Positions 34,108 to 42,351 of a stretch of 64,000 nt of DNA are shown here, in pieces (within the stretch, counting starts at the first letter, position 1; the number at the start of each line of letters is the position of its first letter). The notes beneath the pieces were generated by a model that saw only the letters and a list, made by a program, of their open reading frames with translations, had not been told where the DNA came from and did no database searches. The stretch comes from Comamonas piscis (GTDB lineage Bacteria > Pseudomonadota > Gammaproteobacteria > Burkholderiales > Burkholderiaceae_C): the NCBI RefSeq assembly GCF_014109725.1, contig NZ_CP058554.1, positions 3,658,001 to 3,722,000 on the forward strand. The letters run 5' to 3'. The translations under genes and the position numbers were made by a program.

Positions 34108-35535
34108 ATGCAAGAAGACGACACCCCCCCCTGGTTGCCGCGATTGGCCGCGCGTGGCGGGCCGCGCTTTTTGCAGATTGCCGATGCCTTGCAAGCGGCC
34201 GTGGCCGATGGGCTGCTGAAACCCGGGGATCGCCTGCCCCCCCAGCGCCACCTGGCGGCCTTGCTGGATGTGGATCTGACAACCATCACCCGCGCCTATG
34301 ACGAGGCCAGGCGCCGCAACCTGCTGGAAGGGCGCGGCGCGCGGGGCACCTATATTGCGGCACCCAAGGTGGAGCTGACGGCGGTGCTTGACCTGGGCAT
34401 GAACACCCCTCCGCCGCCCGCCGGGCTGGACTTTGACGATCTGTTGAAGCAAGGCCTGGCGCAGGTCTTGATGGGAGCGGATGCTGCGCTGCTGATGACC
34501 TACCACCTGGGCGGCGGCAGCGATGTGGACCGCCAGGCCGGCGCCCAATGGCTCCAGCCGATGTTTGGGGCAGTCGATGCCGAGCAGTTGGTCGTCTGCC
34601 CGGGCGCGCAGGCGGCGATTGCCGCCTCCATCCTGGTGCTGACCGAACCCGGCGATGTGATTCTGGCCGAGTCCATCGGCTACCCCGGCCTGCGGGCCGC
34701 AGCGACGCAGTTGGGCCGGCAGCTCATCGCCGTGCCCACCGACCCGCATGGCATGCGGCCCGACAGCCTGGAGCAGGCCTGCCGCCAGCACCAGCCGGCG
34801 CTGCTCTACCTCAATCCCACCTTGCAGAACCCCACTGCAACCACGATGCCGCTGGACCGGCGCCAGGCATTGGTTGCTGTTGCCCAGCGCTACAACGTCC
34901 GCATCGTCGAGGACGACCCCTACTGGCTGCTGGCCGAAGCGCCCCCGCCACCACTAGCAAGCCTGGCGCCGGAGCAGGTGCTCTATATCTCCACCTTGTC
35001 CAAATGCCTGACACCCGGCCTGCGCGTGGCCTTTGTGCTGGTGCGCGATCCAGTCCTGCGCGAGCGCTTTCTTGCCGCGCTGCGCGCCTTTGCGCTGATG
35101 GTCTCGCCGCTGTCGGCCGCGCTGGCAACGCAGTGGATTCTGGACGGCTCTGCCTATGGGCTGATGGAGGGTGTGCGCAAAGAGGCCCGCCTGCGCCACC
35201 GCATGGCGCGCGATCTGCTGGCCGGCCGCTACAGCGGCGCGGGCGATGGCCTGCATGTCTGGCTCGAACTGCCGGGGTATTGGAGCCCCACACAGCTCGC
35301 GCAAGCGGCACACAGCGAGGGCATCGCCGTCACCCCGGCAGAAGCCTTCACCACTGGCACTGCAGAAACGGGCAGGGACACGGGCGCGGGCACAGGCACA
35401 GGCACGGGCACCGTCAATGCCATACGCATTTCCCTGGGCAGCATCAAGGACCGAGGGCGCTTGCAGGCTGGTCTCCAGCGGCTGTCGCAGCTACTGGCAC
35501 GGCGGCCGGATCCGTTCACGACAGCGGTGGTTTGA
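34108..35535 (+). CDS. MocR-type regulator (GntR plus aminotransferase domain)
   Basis: A 475-residue fusion. Residues about 15-80 form a GntR winged helix (LQIADALQAAVADGLLKPGDRLPPQRHLAALLDVDLTTITRAYDEARR), and the rest is a fold-type I aminotransferase with VVCPGAQAAIAAS, ILAESIGYPGLR, PTLQNPTATTMPL, VEDDPYW and the PLP lysine in YISTLSKCLTPGLRV. MocR proteins use PLP or a PLP-derived ligand as effector. Near residues 425-440 there is a Gly-Thr run coded by a short tandem repeat. The start at 34108 fits the winged helix; further upstream codons lack similarity. Confidence 0.9.
   Translation: MQEDDTPPWLPRLAARGGPRFLQIADALQAAVADGLLKPGDRLPPQRHLAALLDVDLTTITRAYDEARRRNLLEGRGARGTYIAAPKVELTAVLDLGMNTPPPPAGLDFDDLLKQGLAQVLMGADAALLMTYHLGGGSDVDRQAGAQWLQPMFGAVDAEQLVVCPGAQAAIAASILVLTEPGDVILAESIGYPGLRAAATQLGRQLIAVPTDPHGMRPDSLEQACRQHQPALLYLNPTLQNPTATTMPLDRRQALVAVAQRYNVRIVEDDPYWLLAEAPPPPLASLAPEQVLYISTLSKCLTPGLRVAFVLVRDPVLRERFLAALRAFALMVSPLSAALATQWILDGSAYGLMEGVRKEARLRHRMARDLLAGRYSGAGDGLHVWLELPGYWSPTQLAQAAHSEGIAVTPAEAFTTGTAETGRDTGAGTGTGTGTVNAIRISLGSIKDRGRLQAGLQRLSQLLARRPDPFTTAVV
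35370..35411 (+). repeat. In-frame GGCACR hexamer repeats
   Basis: Within the MocR gene about seven near-repeats of GGCACA/GGCACG code for a Gly-Thr run (TGAGTGTGTGT). Such tandem repeats are prone to slippage by multiples of six, which would keep the frame and change the loop length. Confidence 0.7.
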
Positions 35536-35657
35536 CGCCCCCTCGTTCAAAGCCCCATGCACTTGCGTCCTGCCCCAACCAGCGCGCTCCCCACGCTCTT
35601 TGAAATCCACCAGTCTGTGTTCCACGCGGACATGGCAGTGCTTCGCTGCTTTCAGCA

Positions 35658-37322
35658 TCAACCAGCCGTCGCCTGACTGGATGCCCCAGCCAAGGCCGCC
35701 GTGACCGCATCATCCACGCTAAAGGCCGCATACGCATCGGCAGGCAGCTGCGGAATCTGCGCACGCTCCAGCACTTCCCGGACCCGGTTTCTGGCGCGGG
35801 CGATGACCAGGCACACCTGCTGCTTCTCCAGCAAGGTCGCAAACTCGCTCAGCGCGATGATGGTGGTTCCATCCAGGTCTGAAGTGGCCTCCAGGCTCAG
35901 CACCAAGGTGTGCAAGGGTGCGGCACCGGCCGCCTGCTTTTGGTCCACCACCCGGCGCGCCATGAGGCCCAGGGTAGGCTCCGCATTGCCAAAGAACAGC
36001 GGCTCGGCCGGGCGGGCAATCAGCATGCCGGCAGGCTGCTCGGCATTGGCATAGTGCGCCACATCCACAAAATCATGCGAGCCGGGCAGGCGCGCCAGCC
36101 AACTCAAGCGGGGCTGGGCATAGTCACGCAGCAGCAGCAAGATGCTGACGCCCATCGAGACCAACAGGCCATCGAGCACGCCAAACACCAGCACCGCGAG
36201 AAAGGCCAGCACCACCAGCGTGCGGTCGCGCCGCCACTGAAAATAAGGCCGCACGCTCTTCAGGCTGAGCGTATGGCTCACCGCAAACATCACAATCGCG
36301 GCCAGCAGCGGCTCGGGGATTTTCTCAATCCAGGGCAGGCACAGCCACAGCAGCAGCGCGATCAGCGCCGCCGTCAGCAGGCCCGCAGCCTTGCTCTGCG
36401 CGCCCGCCACCTCATTGGCCGAAGTGGCCGAATAACCCGCCCCTACCGGCATCCCCTGAAAAAGGCTGGACACCACATTCGACAGGCCCAGCGCCATCAG
36501 GTCGCGGTTGGACTGGACCTTGTCGCCATGGCGCACTGCAAAATTGCGGATCGAGCCATAGGACTCGGCATACAGAATGAGCGCCAGCGCCGCCGCCAGC
36601 TGGCCCACGCGCAACCACTCGGCAAACGCCAAGCTGGGCAGGCTGGGATGCGAAAAGCCCAGCTGCATCGCCCCCACCGGGGCAATGCCCCAGCGTGCGC
36701 AGTAACCCGTCGCATCCAGCGCAATGCCGATGACGATCACCAACAGCGCCGCCGGCACCAGCGGCCATCGGCGCAACAAGCGCAGCAGCACCAGCGCCGC
36801 GACCAGCAGGGCCAGCCCCGCCAAGTTCCACTGCGGCCACTGCTGCAGCAGCTCATAGCTGAAGCGGAAGATATCGCTGTGCGCCGGGTGCACGCCCACG
36901 GCATTGGGCAACTGCTTGATTGCAATCGTCAGCGCCAGCCCCAGCGAGAAGCCGGTCAGCACCGGCTTGGCGATAAAGTTGGAGATGCTGCCCATGCGGG
37001 CCAGCCCGGCAAAGATGAAGTAGATGCCCGCCAGCAGCACCATCGCCAGGCCCATCATGTGCTGCGCATCGGTGCTGACATGCAGCACCGAGTTCATCGC
37101 CGAGGCCAGCACCGCCGCCGATGACGAGGTGGCCGACACAATCGCAAAGCGGCTGCTGCCGGTGATGCCATAGGTCAGCAACCCCGCCAGCAAGCCAATC
37201 ACGCCTGCCTGCGGCGGCAGGCCTGCGATGCTGCTGTAGGCCACCGCTTCGGGCAGCAGCAGCCCCGCCATCGACAGGGCGGCAAGCGCATCGGCACGGC
37301 TGGGGCGCAAAGCGATGGTCAT
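35658..37322 (-). CDS. SulP family anion transporter with STAS domain
   Basis: A 554-residue SulP/SLC26-type transporter. It has about 10-12 membrane helices with the family's entry LLPEAVAYSSIAGLPPQAGVIGLLAG and the SATSSSAAVLASAMN block, then a C-terminal STAS domain (about 440-550, VLSLEATSDLDGTTIIALSEFATLL). Members move sulfate, bicarbonate or dicarboxylates. There is no neighbour that indicates the substrate. Confidence 0.9.
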   Translation of the reverse strand: MTIALRPSRADALAALSMAGLLLPEAVAYSSIAGLPPQAGVIGLLAGLLTYGITGSSRFAIVSATSSSAAVLASAMNSVLHVSTDAQHMMGLAMVLLAGIYFIFAGLARMGSISNFIAKPVLTGFSLGLALTIAIKQLPNAVGVHPAHSDIFRFSYELLQQWPQWNLAGLALLVAALVLLRLLRRWPLVPAALLVIVIGIALDATGYCARWGIAPVGAMQLGFSHPSLPSLAFAEWLRVGQLAAALALILYAESYGSIRNFAVRHGDKVQSNRDLMALGLSNVVSSLFQGMPVGAGYSATSANEVAGAQSKAAGLLTAALIALLLWLCLPWIEKIPEPLLAAIVMFAVSHTLSLKSVRPYFQWRRDRTLVVLAFLAVLVFGVLDGLLVSMGVSILLLLRDYAQPRLSWLARLPGSHDFVDVAHYANAEQPAGMLIARPAEPLFFGNAEPTLGLMARRVVDQKQAAGAAPLHTLVLSLEATSDLDGTTIIALSEFATLLEKQQVCLVIARARNRVREVLERAQIPQLPADAYAAFSVDDAVTAALAGASSQATAG

Positions 37323-37341
37323 GGTGCTGCGGGGTGGCTCG

Positions 37342-38112
37342 TCAGTCCTTGGACTTGGACTGTGGTCTGGATTTGGACTGCGGTTTGGACTTGTCCTTTA
37401 GCTTGTCCTTGGCCCCACCTTTGGCTGCGCCGTGGGAGAGGTCATCCTTGTCATCGGTACACAGGGAGGCACTGACCGGCAAAGCGGCATCCAGCAGCCC
37501 CGTCCAGCCCGGCAGATTCTGCGCCGTGCTGCCATGCGCAATCTTGATCGCCTGGGCCAGCACCTTAGCGCTCAGCAAGCCTTTGGCATTGGGCTTGAGC
37601 GCGTCACGACTAAAGTGGCTGCGGAAAAAATCCGCCCACAAAAACTCCACATAGGGCTCCGACTCTTTGGAGAAGCCACCATGGCTGCGCACCTCGCCCG
37701 CCAGGCTGCGGTAGGGGTCGTCGCGCAGCGCTGCCAGCCTGCCCGGGATGGCGGTGTACTCGCACTGGGCGCCATGCTCATCAAAGGAATGCGCCCAGTG
37801 GCGGAAGGCCATCAGCCGCCAGAACAGCTGCACCTCCATATTGGAAAAGTCCGCCAGCTGCACCGCCCAGGCGTACTTCACCCCTTCCTGGATCAGCGCC
37901 TGGCCCAGGTGGTGGTGGTCGACGATATAGCACTCGCCATGCGGCCCCACCACCGTCGGGAACCAGTGCGTGTTCAGCAGCTGCTCGCGCGCCTTGGGCT
38001 TCATCCCCGCCCAATCTCGGCGCTTGGCCGCCACCTCAATGGCCCCCACCGTAATCTGGGTGGGACGCAGATCGCTGATCAAGACCCGCTGCAGTTGCTG
38101 CTTGGCGCGCAT
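37342..38112 (-). CDS. ParB-like nuclease family protein (ParBc_2 type)
   Basis: A 256-residue protein. The N-terminal part (QRVLISDLRPTQITVGAIEVAAKR) and ECYIVDHHHLGQALIQEG resemble the stand-alone ParB-like family of about 200 residues. The HHHLG motif is its hallmark. The C-terminal 40 or so residues are low complexity, with repeated KS/KD-PQSK units coded by imperfect DNA repeats, and are probably disordered. No role is established; the family is not a plasmid-partition ParB. Confidence 0.75.
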   Translation of the reverse strand: MRAKQQLQRVLISDLRPTQITVGAIEVAAKRRDWAGMKPKAREQLLNTHWFPTVVGPHGECYIVDHHHLGQALIQEGVKYAWAVQLADFSNMEVQLFWRLMAFRHWAHSFDEHGAQCEYTAIPGRLAALRDDPYRSLAGEVRSHGGFSKESEPYVEFLWADFFRSHFSRDALKPNAKGLLSAKVLAQAIKIAHGSTAQNLPGWTGLLDAALPVSASLCTDDKDDLSHGAAKGGAKDKLKDKSKPQSKSRPQSKSKD

Positions 38113-38182
38113 GGCGGCTTCACTTTCTAAGAATTGGTTGGAGTGAACTCAGAGGCGATCAGGCATTTTGATCCTATTTGTG

Positions 38183-38270
38183 GTGCTTGCTGCTGCCATT
38201 GAAAGAAATCGCTGCGGCCCGCGTGCTATCGAGCCATTCAGCCCCGCAGTGCAGCACCAGCAGCAAGCAC
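38183..38270. repeat. 13-bp perfect inverted repeat upstream of the monooxygenase
   Basis: GTGCTTGCTGCTG at 38183-38195 and CAGCAGCAAGCAC at 38258-38270 are exact complements, 62 bp apart. They lie 15 bp upstream of a TATAAT box and could form a cruciform or serve as a looping operator. Confidence 0.65.
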
Positions 38271-38284
38271 TTTGGCACCAGCGC

Positions 38285-38290
38285 TATAAT
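38285..38290 (+). promoter_or_regulatory. Consensus -10 box TATAAT
   Basis: A perfect TATAAT lies here, but no good -35 hexamer sits 16-18 bp upstream, so an activator may be needed. Transcription would start near 38297 and leave a leader of about 180 nt before the monooxygenase start. Confidence 0.45.
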
Positions 38291-38305
38291 CCGCCCGTCG
38301 AAAAA

Positions 38306-38425
38306 GGCAGACTTGGTTTGGTAAGCCCAAGTCCTTCCACACGGAAGCGCTGACTCTGCCCGCGCATGGGTCCCCACGACGAACTTGCACCGCATCTCCA
38401 TGCGGCCATCGGTTCGTCCCAGGGG
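38306..38425 (+). ncRNA. Candidate structured leader RNA
   Basis: Two compact domains can be drawn by hand. Domain 1: GGCAGA (38306-38311) pairs with TCTGCC (38355-38360) and encloses two hairpins, CTTGG/CCAAG (38312-38331) and CTTCC-ACAC-GGAAG (38334-38347). Domain 2: CCCC (38372-38375) with GGGG (38422-38425), GACGAAC (38378-38384) with GTTCGTC (38412-38418), closed by CCGCAT-CTCC-ATGCGG (38390-38405). It lies between a -10 box and the start of an FAD monooxygenase gene. It matches no riboswitch class that I can recall. Confidence 0.45.
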
Positions 38426-38474
38426 TTCTCAAGACAAAGAATCACTCCGGCCGAACGGTCAAACGAGAGAGGAC

Positions 38475-40016
38475 ATGTCCATGCCTACGATCCCCCATTA
38501 CGACGTCATCATTGTTGGTGCAGGCCCCGTGGGTCTGCTGCTCAGTTGCGAGCTGCGGCTCGCCCATTGCTCCGTGCTGGTGCTGGAGCAAGCTCCCCAC
38601 CCGCACGCCCCCCTCAAGCAAGCGCCCTTTGGCATTCGCGGCCTCAACATCCCCACGCTGGAGGCGCTGCAGCGCCGGGGCTTGCTGGATGCCGTTACCG
38701 CGCCCGTGCACAGCGACAGCGCCCCCTCCGTATCGCGCCCCCACTGGATGCAGCATGCGCGCCGGCCCGGCGGGCATTTTGCGGGCATGCAGTTCTTCCA
38801 GGACCAGATCGACACCGCCGCCTGGCCCTACCGCCTACCCAGCCCCGCCAGCGAAAGCATGCCCACGACGATGGAGCGCCTCGAATCGGTGCTGGCACAG
38901 CGTGCGGCAGACCTGGGCGTGGAGCTGCGCCGTGGCGCTCGTGTGACCGATATTGCGCAGTTGCCCGACGGCGTGCTGGTGCAAGCCGGTGATGCACAGC
39001 TACAAGCCAGCTGGCTGGTGGGCTGCGACGGTGGCCGCAGCCAGATCCGCAAAGCAGCGGGTTTTGACTTTGCCGGCACCGAGCCCGAGTTCACGGGCTA
39101 CTCGGTAGAGGCCACGCTGGACAACAGCGCCACACTTATGCCCGGCCGCCATTACACAGACACGGGCATGTACACCTTCCAGCCACCCGGCACGATCGCG
39201 ATGGTGGATTTTGATGGCGGCGCCTTCCACGGCAGCACCTCCATCAGCGCCGGGCATGTGCAAACGGTGCTGCGCCGGGTCAGCGGCACAGATGCGACGG
39301 TCCAATCGCTGCAACTCGCATCCACCTGGACCGACCGCGCCCGCCAGGCCAGCAGCTACCGCCAGGGCCGCGTGCTGCTGGCGGGAGACGCCGCCCATAT
39401 CCACTCGCCCTTGGGCGGCCAGGGCCTCAACCTGGGCATTGGGGATGCGATGAACCTGGGCTGGAAGCTGGCTGCCACGATCCGGGGTGATGCGCCAGCG
39501 GACCTGCTGGACAGCTATATCGCCGAGCGCCACCCGGTTGGCGCCCAGGTGCTGGACTGGTCCCGCGCCCAGGTCGCCCTGATGCGCCCCAGCCCCGCTA
39601 CACGCGCCCTTGCCGACATCGTGCGCGACCTGATCGCCACCCGCGATGGCGCCACCTACTTTGCCGACCGGGTCTGGGGCGCCACCTTGCGCTATGACCT
39701 GGGCGACCCCCACCCGTTGGTGGGCCGCAGCGCGCCAAACTTTGCACTGGCCGATGGCTCAACCCTTGCGAGCCATCTGCAGACTGGCCAGGGACTGCTG
39801 CTGGACTTTGATACCGCTGCACCTTTGCGTGACTTGGCGATGGGATGGCAGGGCCGCCTCCGCTATATCGCCAGCCGTGCCGCTGATGAACTGGGGTTGC
39901 GATCGCTGCTGGTCCGCCCGGACGGCATCGTCGCCTGGGTGGATGACGGTGTGGCGCCATCCGAGAACGTTTCAGGAGCTATCCAGCGCTGGTTTGGCCC
40001 CGGGCAACAGCGCTAA
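38475..40016 (+). CDS. FAD-dependent aromatic monooxygenase
   Basis: A 513-residue group A flavoprotein hydroxylase. The Rossmann motif is DVIIVGAGPVGLLLSCEL, the DG motif is GCDGGRSQIRKAAG (about residue 180), the GD motif is LLAGDAAHIHSPLGGQGLNLG (about 300), and a thioredoxin-like C-terminal domain starts near 413 (VGRSAPNFALADGST). This architecture is shared by phenol hydroxylases, 2,4-dichlorophenol hydroxylase and rifampicin monooxygenase (Rox). It hydroxylates an aromatic ring with NAD(P)H and O2. The start could also be at 38481; GAGAGG lies upstream of both. The leader before it is strongly structured. Confidence 0.9.
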   Translation: MSMPTIPHYDVIIVGAGPVGLLLSCELRLAHCSVLVLEQAPHPHAPLKQAPFGIRGLNIPTLEALQRRGLLDAVTAPVHSDSAPSVSRPHWMQHARRPGGHFAGMQFFQDQIDTAAWPYRLPSPASESMPTTMERLESVLAQRAADLGVELRRGARVTDIAQLPDGVLVQAGDAQLQASWLVGCDGGRSQIRKAAGFDFAGTEPEFTGYSVEATLDNSATLMPGRHYTDTGMYTFQPPGTIAMVDFDGGAFHGSTSISAGHVQTVLRRVSGTDATVQSLQLASTWTDRARQASSYRQGRVLLAGDAAHIHSPLGGQGLNLGIGDAMNLGWKLAATIRGDAPADLLDSYIAERHPVGAQVLDWSRAQVALMRPSPATRALADIVRDLIATRDGATYFADRVWGATLRYDLGDPHPLVGRSAPNFALADGSTLASHLQTGQGLLLDFDTAAPLRDLAMGWQGRLRYIASRAADELGLRSLLVRPDGIVAWVDDGVAPSENVSGAIQRWFGPGQQR

Positions 40017-40038
40017 TGCGCTGGCGCTGAGCCGGGCA

Positions 40039-40437
40039 TCAATCCGGCTCCGGCCAAAACATCTTTCTGACCTTGTCGTTGAAGTAAGGCAGCATCAAGG
40101 TCAACCCACCCAACGCATTGGCCAGAAAGTCCAGCACCTGGGCCCAGGAGGACTCGACCGACAGCCAGTTGTTGCCAACGATGAACAACAAGCCGCAAGC
40201 AGTCGTGACCAGATTGAGCGCAGGCGCCCAGGAGCGAAAGCGCATGCAGCCATAAAAGCCCGCAGTCCAGCCCAGGAGGATGAGGCACAGCAGCACTACC
40301 ATCTCCCCCTCCAGCGCCATCGGATAGCGCAGCGGATGTTGTGAGGACAGCAGCTCGGTCCTGAAATCCATGCGGATGGAGAGCACCAACAGGAGGACGG
40401 TGGCAATGACTAGCAGGCGGTAGCGATTTTTGGTCAT
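40039..40437 (-). CDS. Small integral membrane protein, 132 residues
   Basis: Four hydrophobic segments are visible (LLVIATVLLLVLSI, MVVLLCLILLGWTAGFYGC, LVTTACGLLFIVG and FLANALGGLTLMLPYF). I recognise no family. It is convergent with the monooxygenase and is the last high-GC gene before an AT-rich islet. Confidence 0.6.
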   Translation of the reverse strand: MTKNRYRLLVIATVLLLVLSIRMDFRTELLSSQHPLRYPMALEGEMVVLLCLILLGWTAGFYGCMRFRSWAPALNLVTTACGLLFIVGNNWLSVESSWAQVLDFLANALGGLTLMLPYFNDKVRKMFWPEPD

Positions 40438-40834
40438 GATTTATTAGGCGAGTTGCGCCATGCTAACAAACGCCATAGTGCGCAGGCACTTCGCTTTACT
40501 CACCTCGCCACACGACGTCGGTCCCACCACTGTCGAATTCCGAGATCACGCTATACGAAAAAGGATGTGCAACACCCCGACACTCCCTAAATACATTCAA
40601 TCTAAAAATTTAAACAGTATCCACAGAGCATGCAAACATATAAAATACAAGCCCAAAAGCGAGAAAAATATTAAAAAAAATGGCAGCAATTTACCAAGAA
40701 TTAGAACGGCTAGAAAATTACACTTCCAATCATGCCAGCTCAGAGATAAAGATCCGCTAATAAAACGTTATGCATAACAACCACAAAAGGTTGCAGCACC
40801 ATTTACACACCATGCTTTAAAGCTGGCATCAAAA
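40438..40834. other. AT-rich spacer
   Basis: The base composition drops sharply from about 40560 on. A frame of 105 codons (40460-40777) crosses it but its protein is lysine/arginine-rich without a fold or ribosome binding site, so I do not call it. The stretch probably carries the promoter of the nuclease gene that follows. Confidence 0.5.
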
Positions 40835-41758
40835 ATGCAAACTATGTTTCTAAAATCAGGCGCCTGCATAGCAGCAAGAATACGATTACTCACCAATGAA
40901 AATCATACTACCCCGGCCAGATTGGCTGTGGCTTTTTGGGGCGATGGTGCTGAAAAAATCATACAGGGACCTAGTCAAATTATCTGCGACTTGGAATCAG
41001 GTGCATGTAATCCTGACGCAATAAGCAATCTTCTCTTGCGGCAAAATTGCACAGTTCTAAAATACTCTGGACTTCATGCAAAGGTTGTTATTAGCACCGA
41101 CGGCGCAGTAGTCTCGTCTGCAAATATGTCAAAGAATGGCCTGGGCGGAGAAGATAATAGCGCAAGCAGAACAATTGAAGCAGGTTACTTCATTCCAAAT
41201 ACAGCGCAAGAATACGAAGAAATTGCAGTGTGGTTTGAGGACCTCTGGAAAGCTGCCACGGAAATTACATCGACAGATCTCGCACTGGCGAAAGTAAAAT
41301 GGGAATCGCGCAAACGCGATCGCTTAAAGCTAGAAGCAATAACAAACCCGGCGCTCAAAATAAATTCCAGCTCATTACTCAACCCCAAAATAGAATCCAA
41401 AGATTTAATTCGCGCAGTAAAAAAAGAAGTATTCACCCAAATCAGCAAGTCATTTGAAAACATCGAAAGACACCGACTTGGAAAAATTGCCAGCTGGGCC
41501 TGCCATCTTATTTTGGTTCGCGCAGGAGTCAGTTTAGACTATTCATCCAAAAAAACAAATAGCTCCGGAGCAGTGACGGAAAAATGGATCACGAGTAAAT
41601 TCGGAACGAAAAAATATTTCGACACTGTGGAAAAAATAGAAGCCATTCTTAACATCATTAAAAATGACGATTTTTTCTCCGATGAGATTAGACGTTTTGC
41701 AGAGTCAGTTCAATCAACACCCCCATGGAGAATCAAAAGCAATCACCAAAACAGCTAA
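40835..41758 (+). CDS. Phospholipase-D-like nuclease, AT-rich islet
   Basis: A 307-residue protein with an N-terminal single-HKD PLD domain: RLAVAFWGDGAEKII (29-43), CDLESGACNP, and the active site LHAKVVISTDGAVVSSANMSKNGLG with His81, Lys83, Asp89 and Asn97. Single-HKD members dimerise to make one active site and many cut DNA. The C-terminal half is helical and charged with no assignment. Its AT-rich codon use contrasts with the neighbours, so it is probably acquired. PLD-type nucleases are frequent in defence systems and restriction-like islands; a role here is inference. No partner gene is adjacent. Confidence 0.75.
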   Translation: MQTMFLKSGACIAARIRLLTNENHTTPARLAVAFWGDGAEKIIQGPSQIICDLESGACNPDAISNLLLRQNCTVLKYSGLHAKVVISTDGAVVSSANMSKNGLGGEDNSASRTIEAGYFIPNTAQEYEEIAVWFEDLWKAATEITSTDLALAKVKWESRKRDRLKLEAITNPALKINSSSLLNPKIESKDLIRAVKKEVFTQISKSFENIERHRLGKIASWACHLILVRAGVSLDYSSKKTNSSGAVTEKWITSKFGTKKYFDTVEKIEAILNIIKNDDFFSDEIRRFAESVQSTPPWRIKSNHQNS

Positions 41759-41918
41759 TTCATTCTTGCAAATTTACAAAAAATCATGAGATTTCAGATT
41801 CAATTCTCAACCCATATCTCTGCATCAATAAACTTTGATATTTACAACTTAAAAGCCTCGCTGGCACAAAGCTAATTCCAAGCATCTTTAGAACGAGATG
41901 GATCCATCAAGAGGAAAG
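41759..41918. other. AT-rich gap before the cobalamin riboswitch
   Basis: This 160-bp gap ends the AT-rich islet and must hold the promoter of the cobalamin operon. I see no repeat or coding frame; AT-rich hexamers are many and none is distinctive. Confidence 0.4.
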
Positions 41919-42060
41919 CGGTCTTTTTATGAAGCAAAGGCAGTAGAATGGCCCGCACTTGTTCGCAAAGAAGCCGGTGACAATCCGGCACGGTCGCGCC
42001 ACTGTATCGCTGCCGCAGGCCCCGGGCTCGCCCCGCACCCTGCGCTGCCAAGTCAGACCT
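41919..42060 (+). promoter_or_regulatory. Adenosylcobalamin riboswitch
   Basis: The conserved core is clear: GAAGCCGGTGACAATCCGGC (41970-41989), the B12 box region CGCGCCACTGTA (41996-42006), and the closing GCCAAGTCAGACC. P1 can form between GGTCT (41920-41924) and AGACC (42055-42059). It precedes cobW-cobN-chlI/chlD, so excess adenosylcobalamin should switch off cobalt insertion genes. Confidence 0.9.
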
Positions 42061-42141
42061 TTGTGCCAAGCCACCCCCGAACCAGCCCCCACCGGCATCC
42101 GCCCGCTGGTTTGCCTAGGACGCGCTTTTCCTGGAGTTCCC

Positions 42142-42243
42142 ATGCAGACACCTGCCCCCAGCCGCCGCTTGGCGCTGCCCTTCCACCCTGCTCTTTGGCG
42201 CACAGGCTCGGCCTTGCCGTTGGCCCAGGTCTGCGGCCGCTAG
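42142..42243 (+). CDS. Possible 33-residue upstream peptide in the cobW leader
   Basis: A short frame (MQTPAPSRRLALPF to AQVCGR) lies between the riboswitch and cobW with a good GGAG five nt before the ATG. It has no recognised similarity and is not a CbtB-like protein, as it lacks histidine-rich or membrane features. It may be a translated leader that links riboswitch state to cobW expression, or a chance frame. Confidence 0.3.
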   Translation: MQTPAPSRRLALPFHPALWRTGSALPLAQVCGR

Positions 42244-42351
42244 TCCGTTCGCGCATCCCCTTTTTGTTCCAGACTGCCGAGCGCACCGCGCCCACCGGCC
42301 CAGCCCCTGGCTTGCCCGGCAGCCCTCCCTCTTTATTTGGAGACATCTCTC

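Noticed and set aside
38306..38425. Known riboswitch or housekeeping RNA (TPP, FMN, SAM, guanidine, SRP RNA, tmRNA)
   Set aside because: None of the conserved core sequences of those RNAs is present, so it is reported only as a candidate structured leader.
40460..40777. 105-codon frame in the AT-rich spacer
   Set aside because: No ribosome binding site, no fold, and basic low-complexity translation; probably non-coding.
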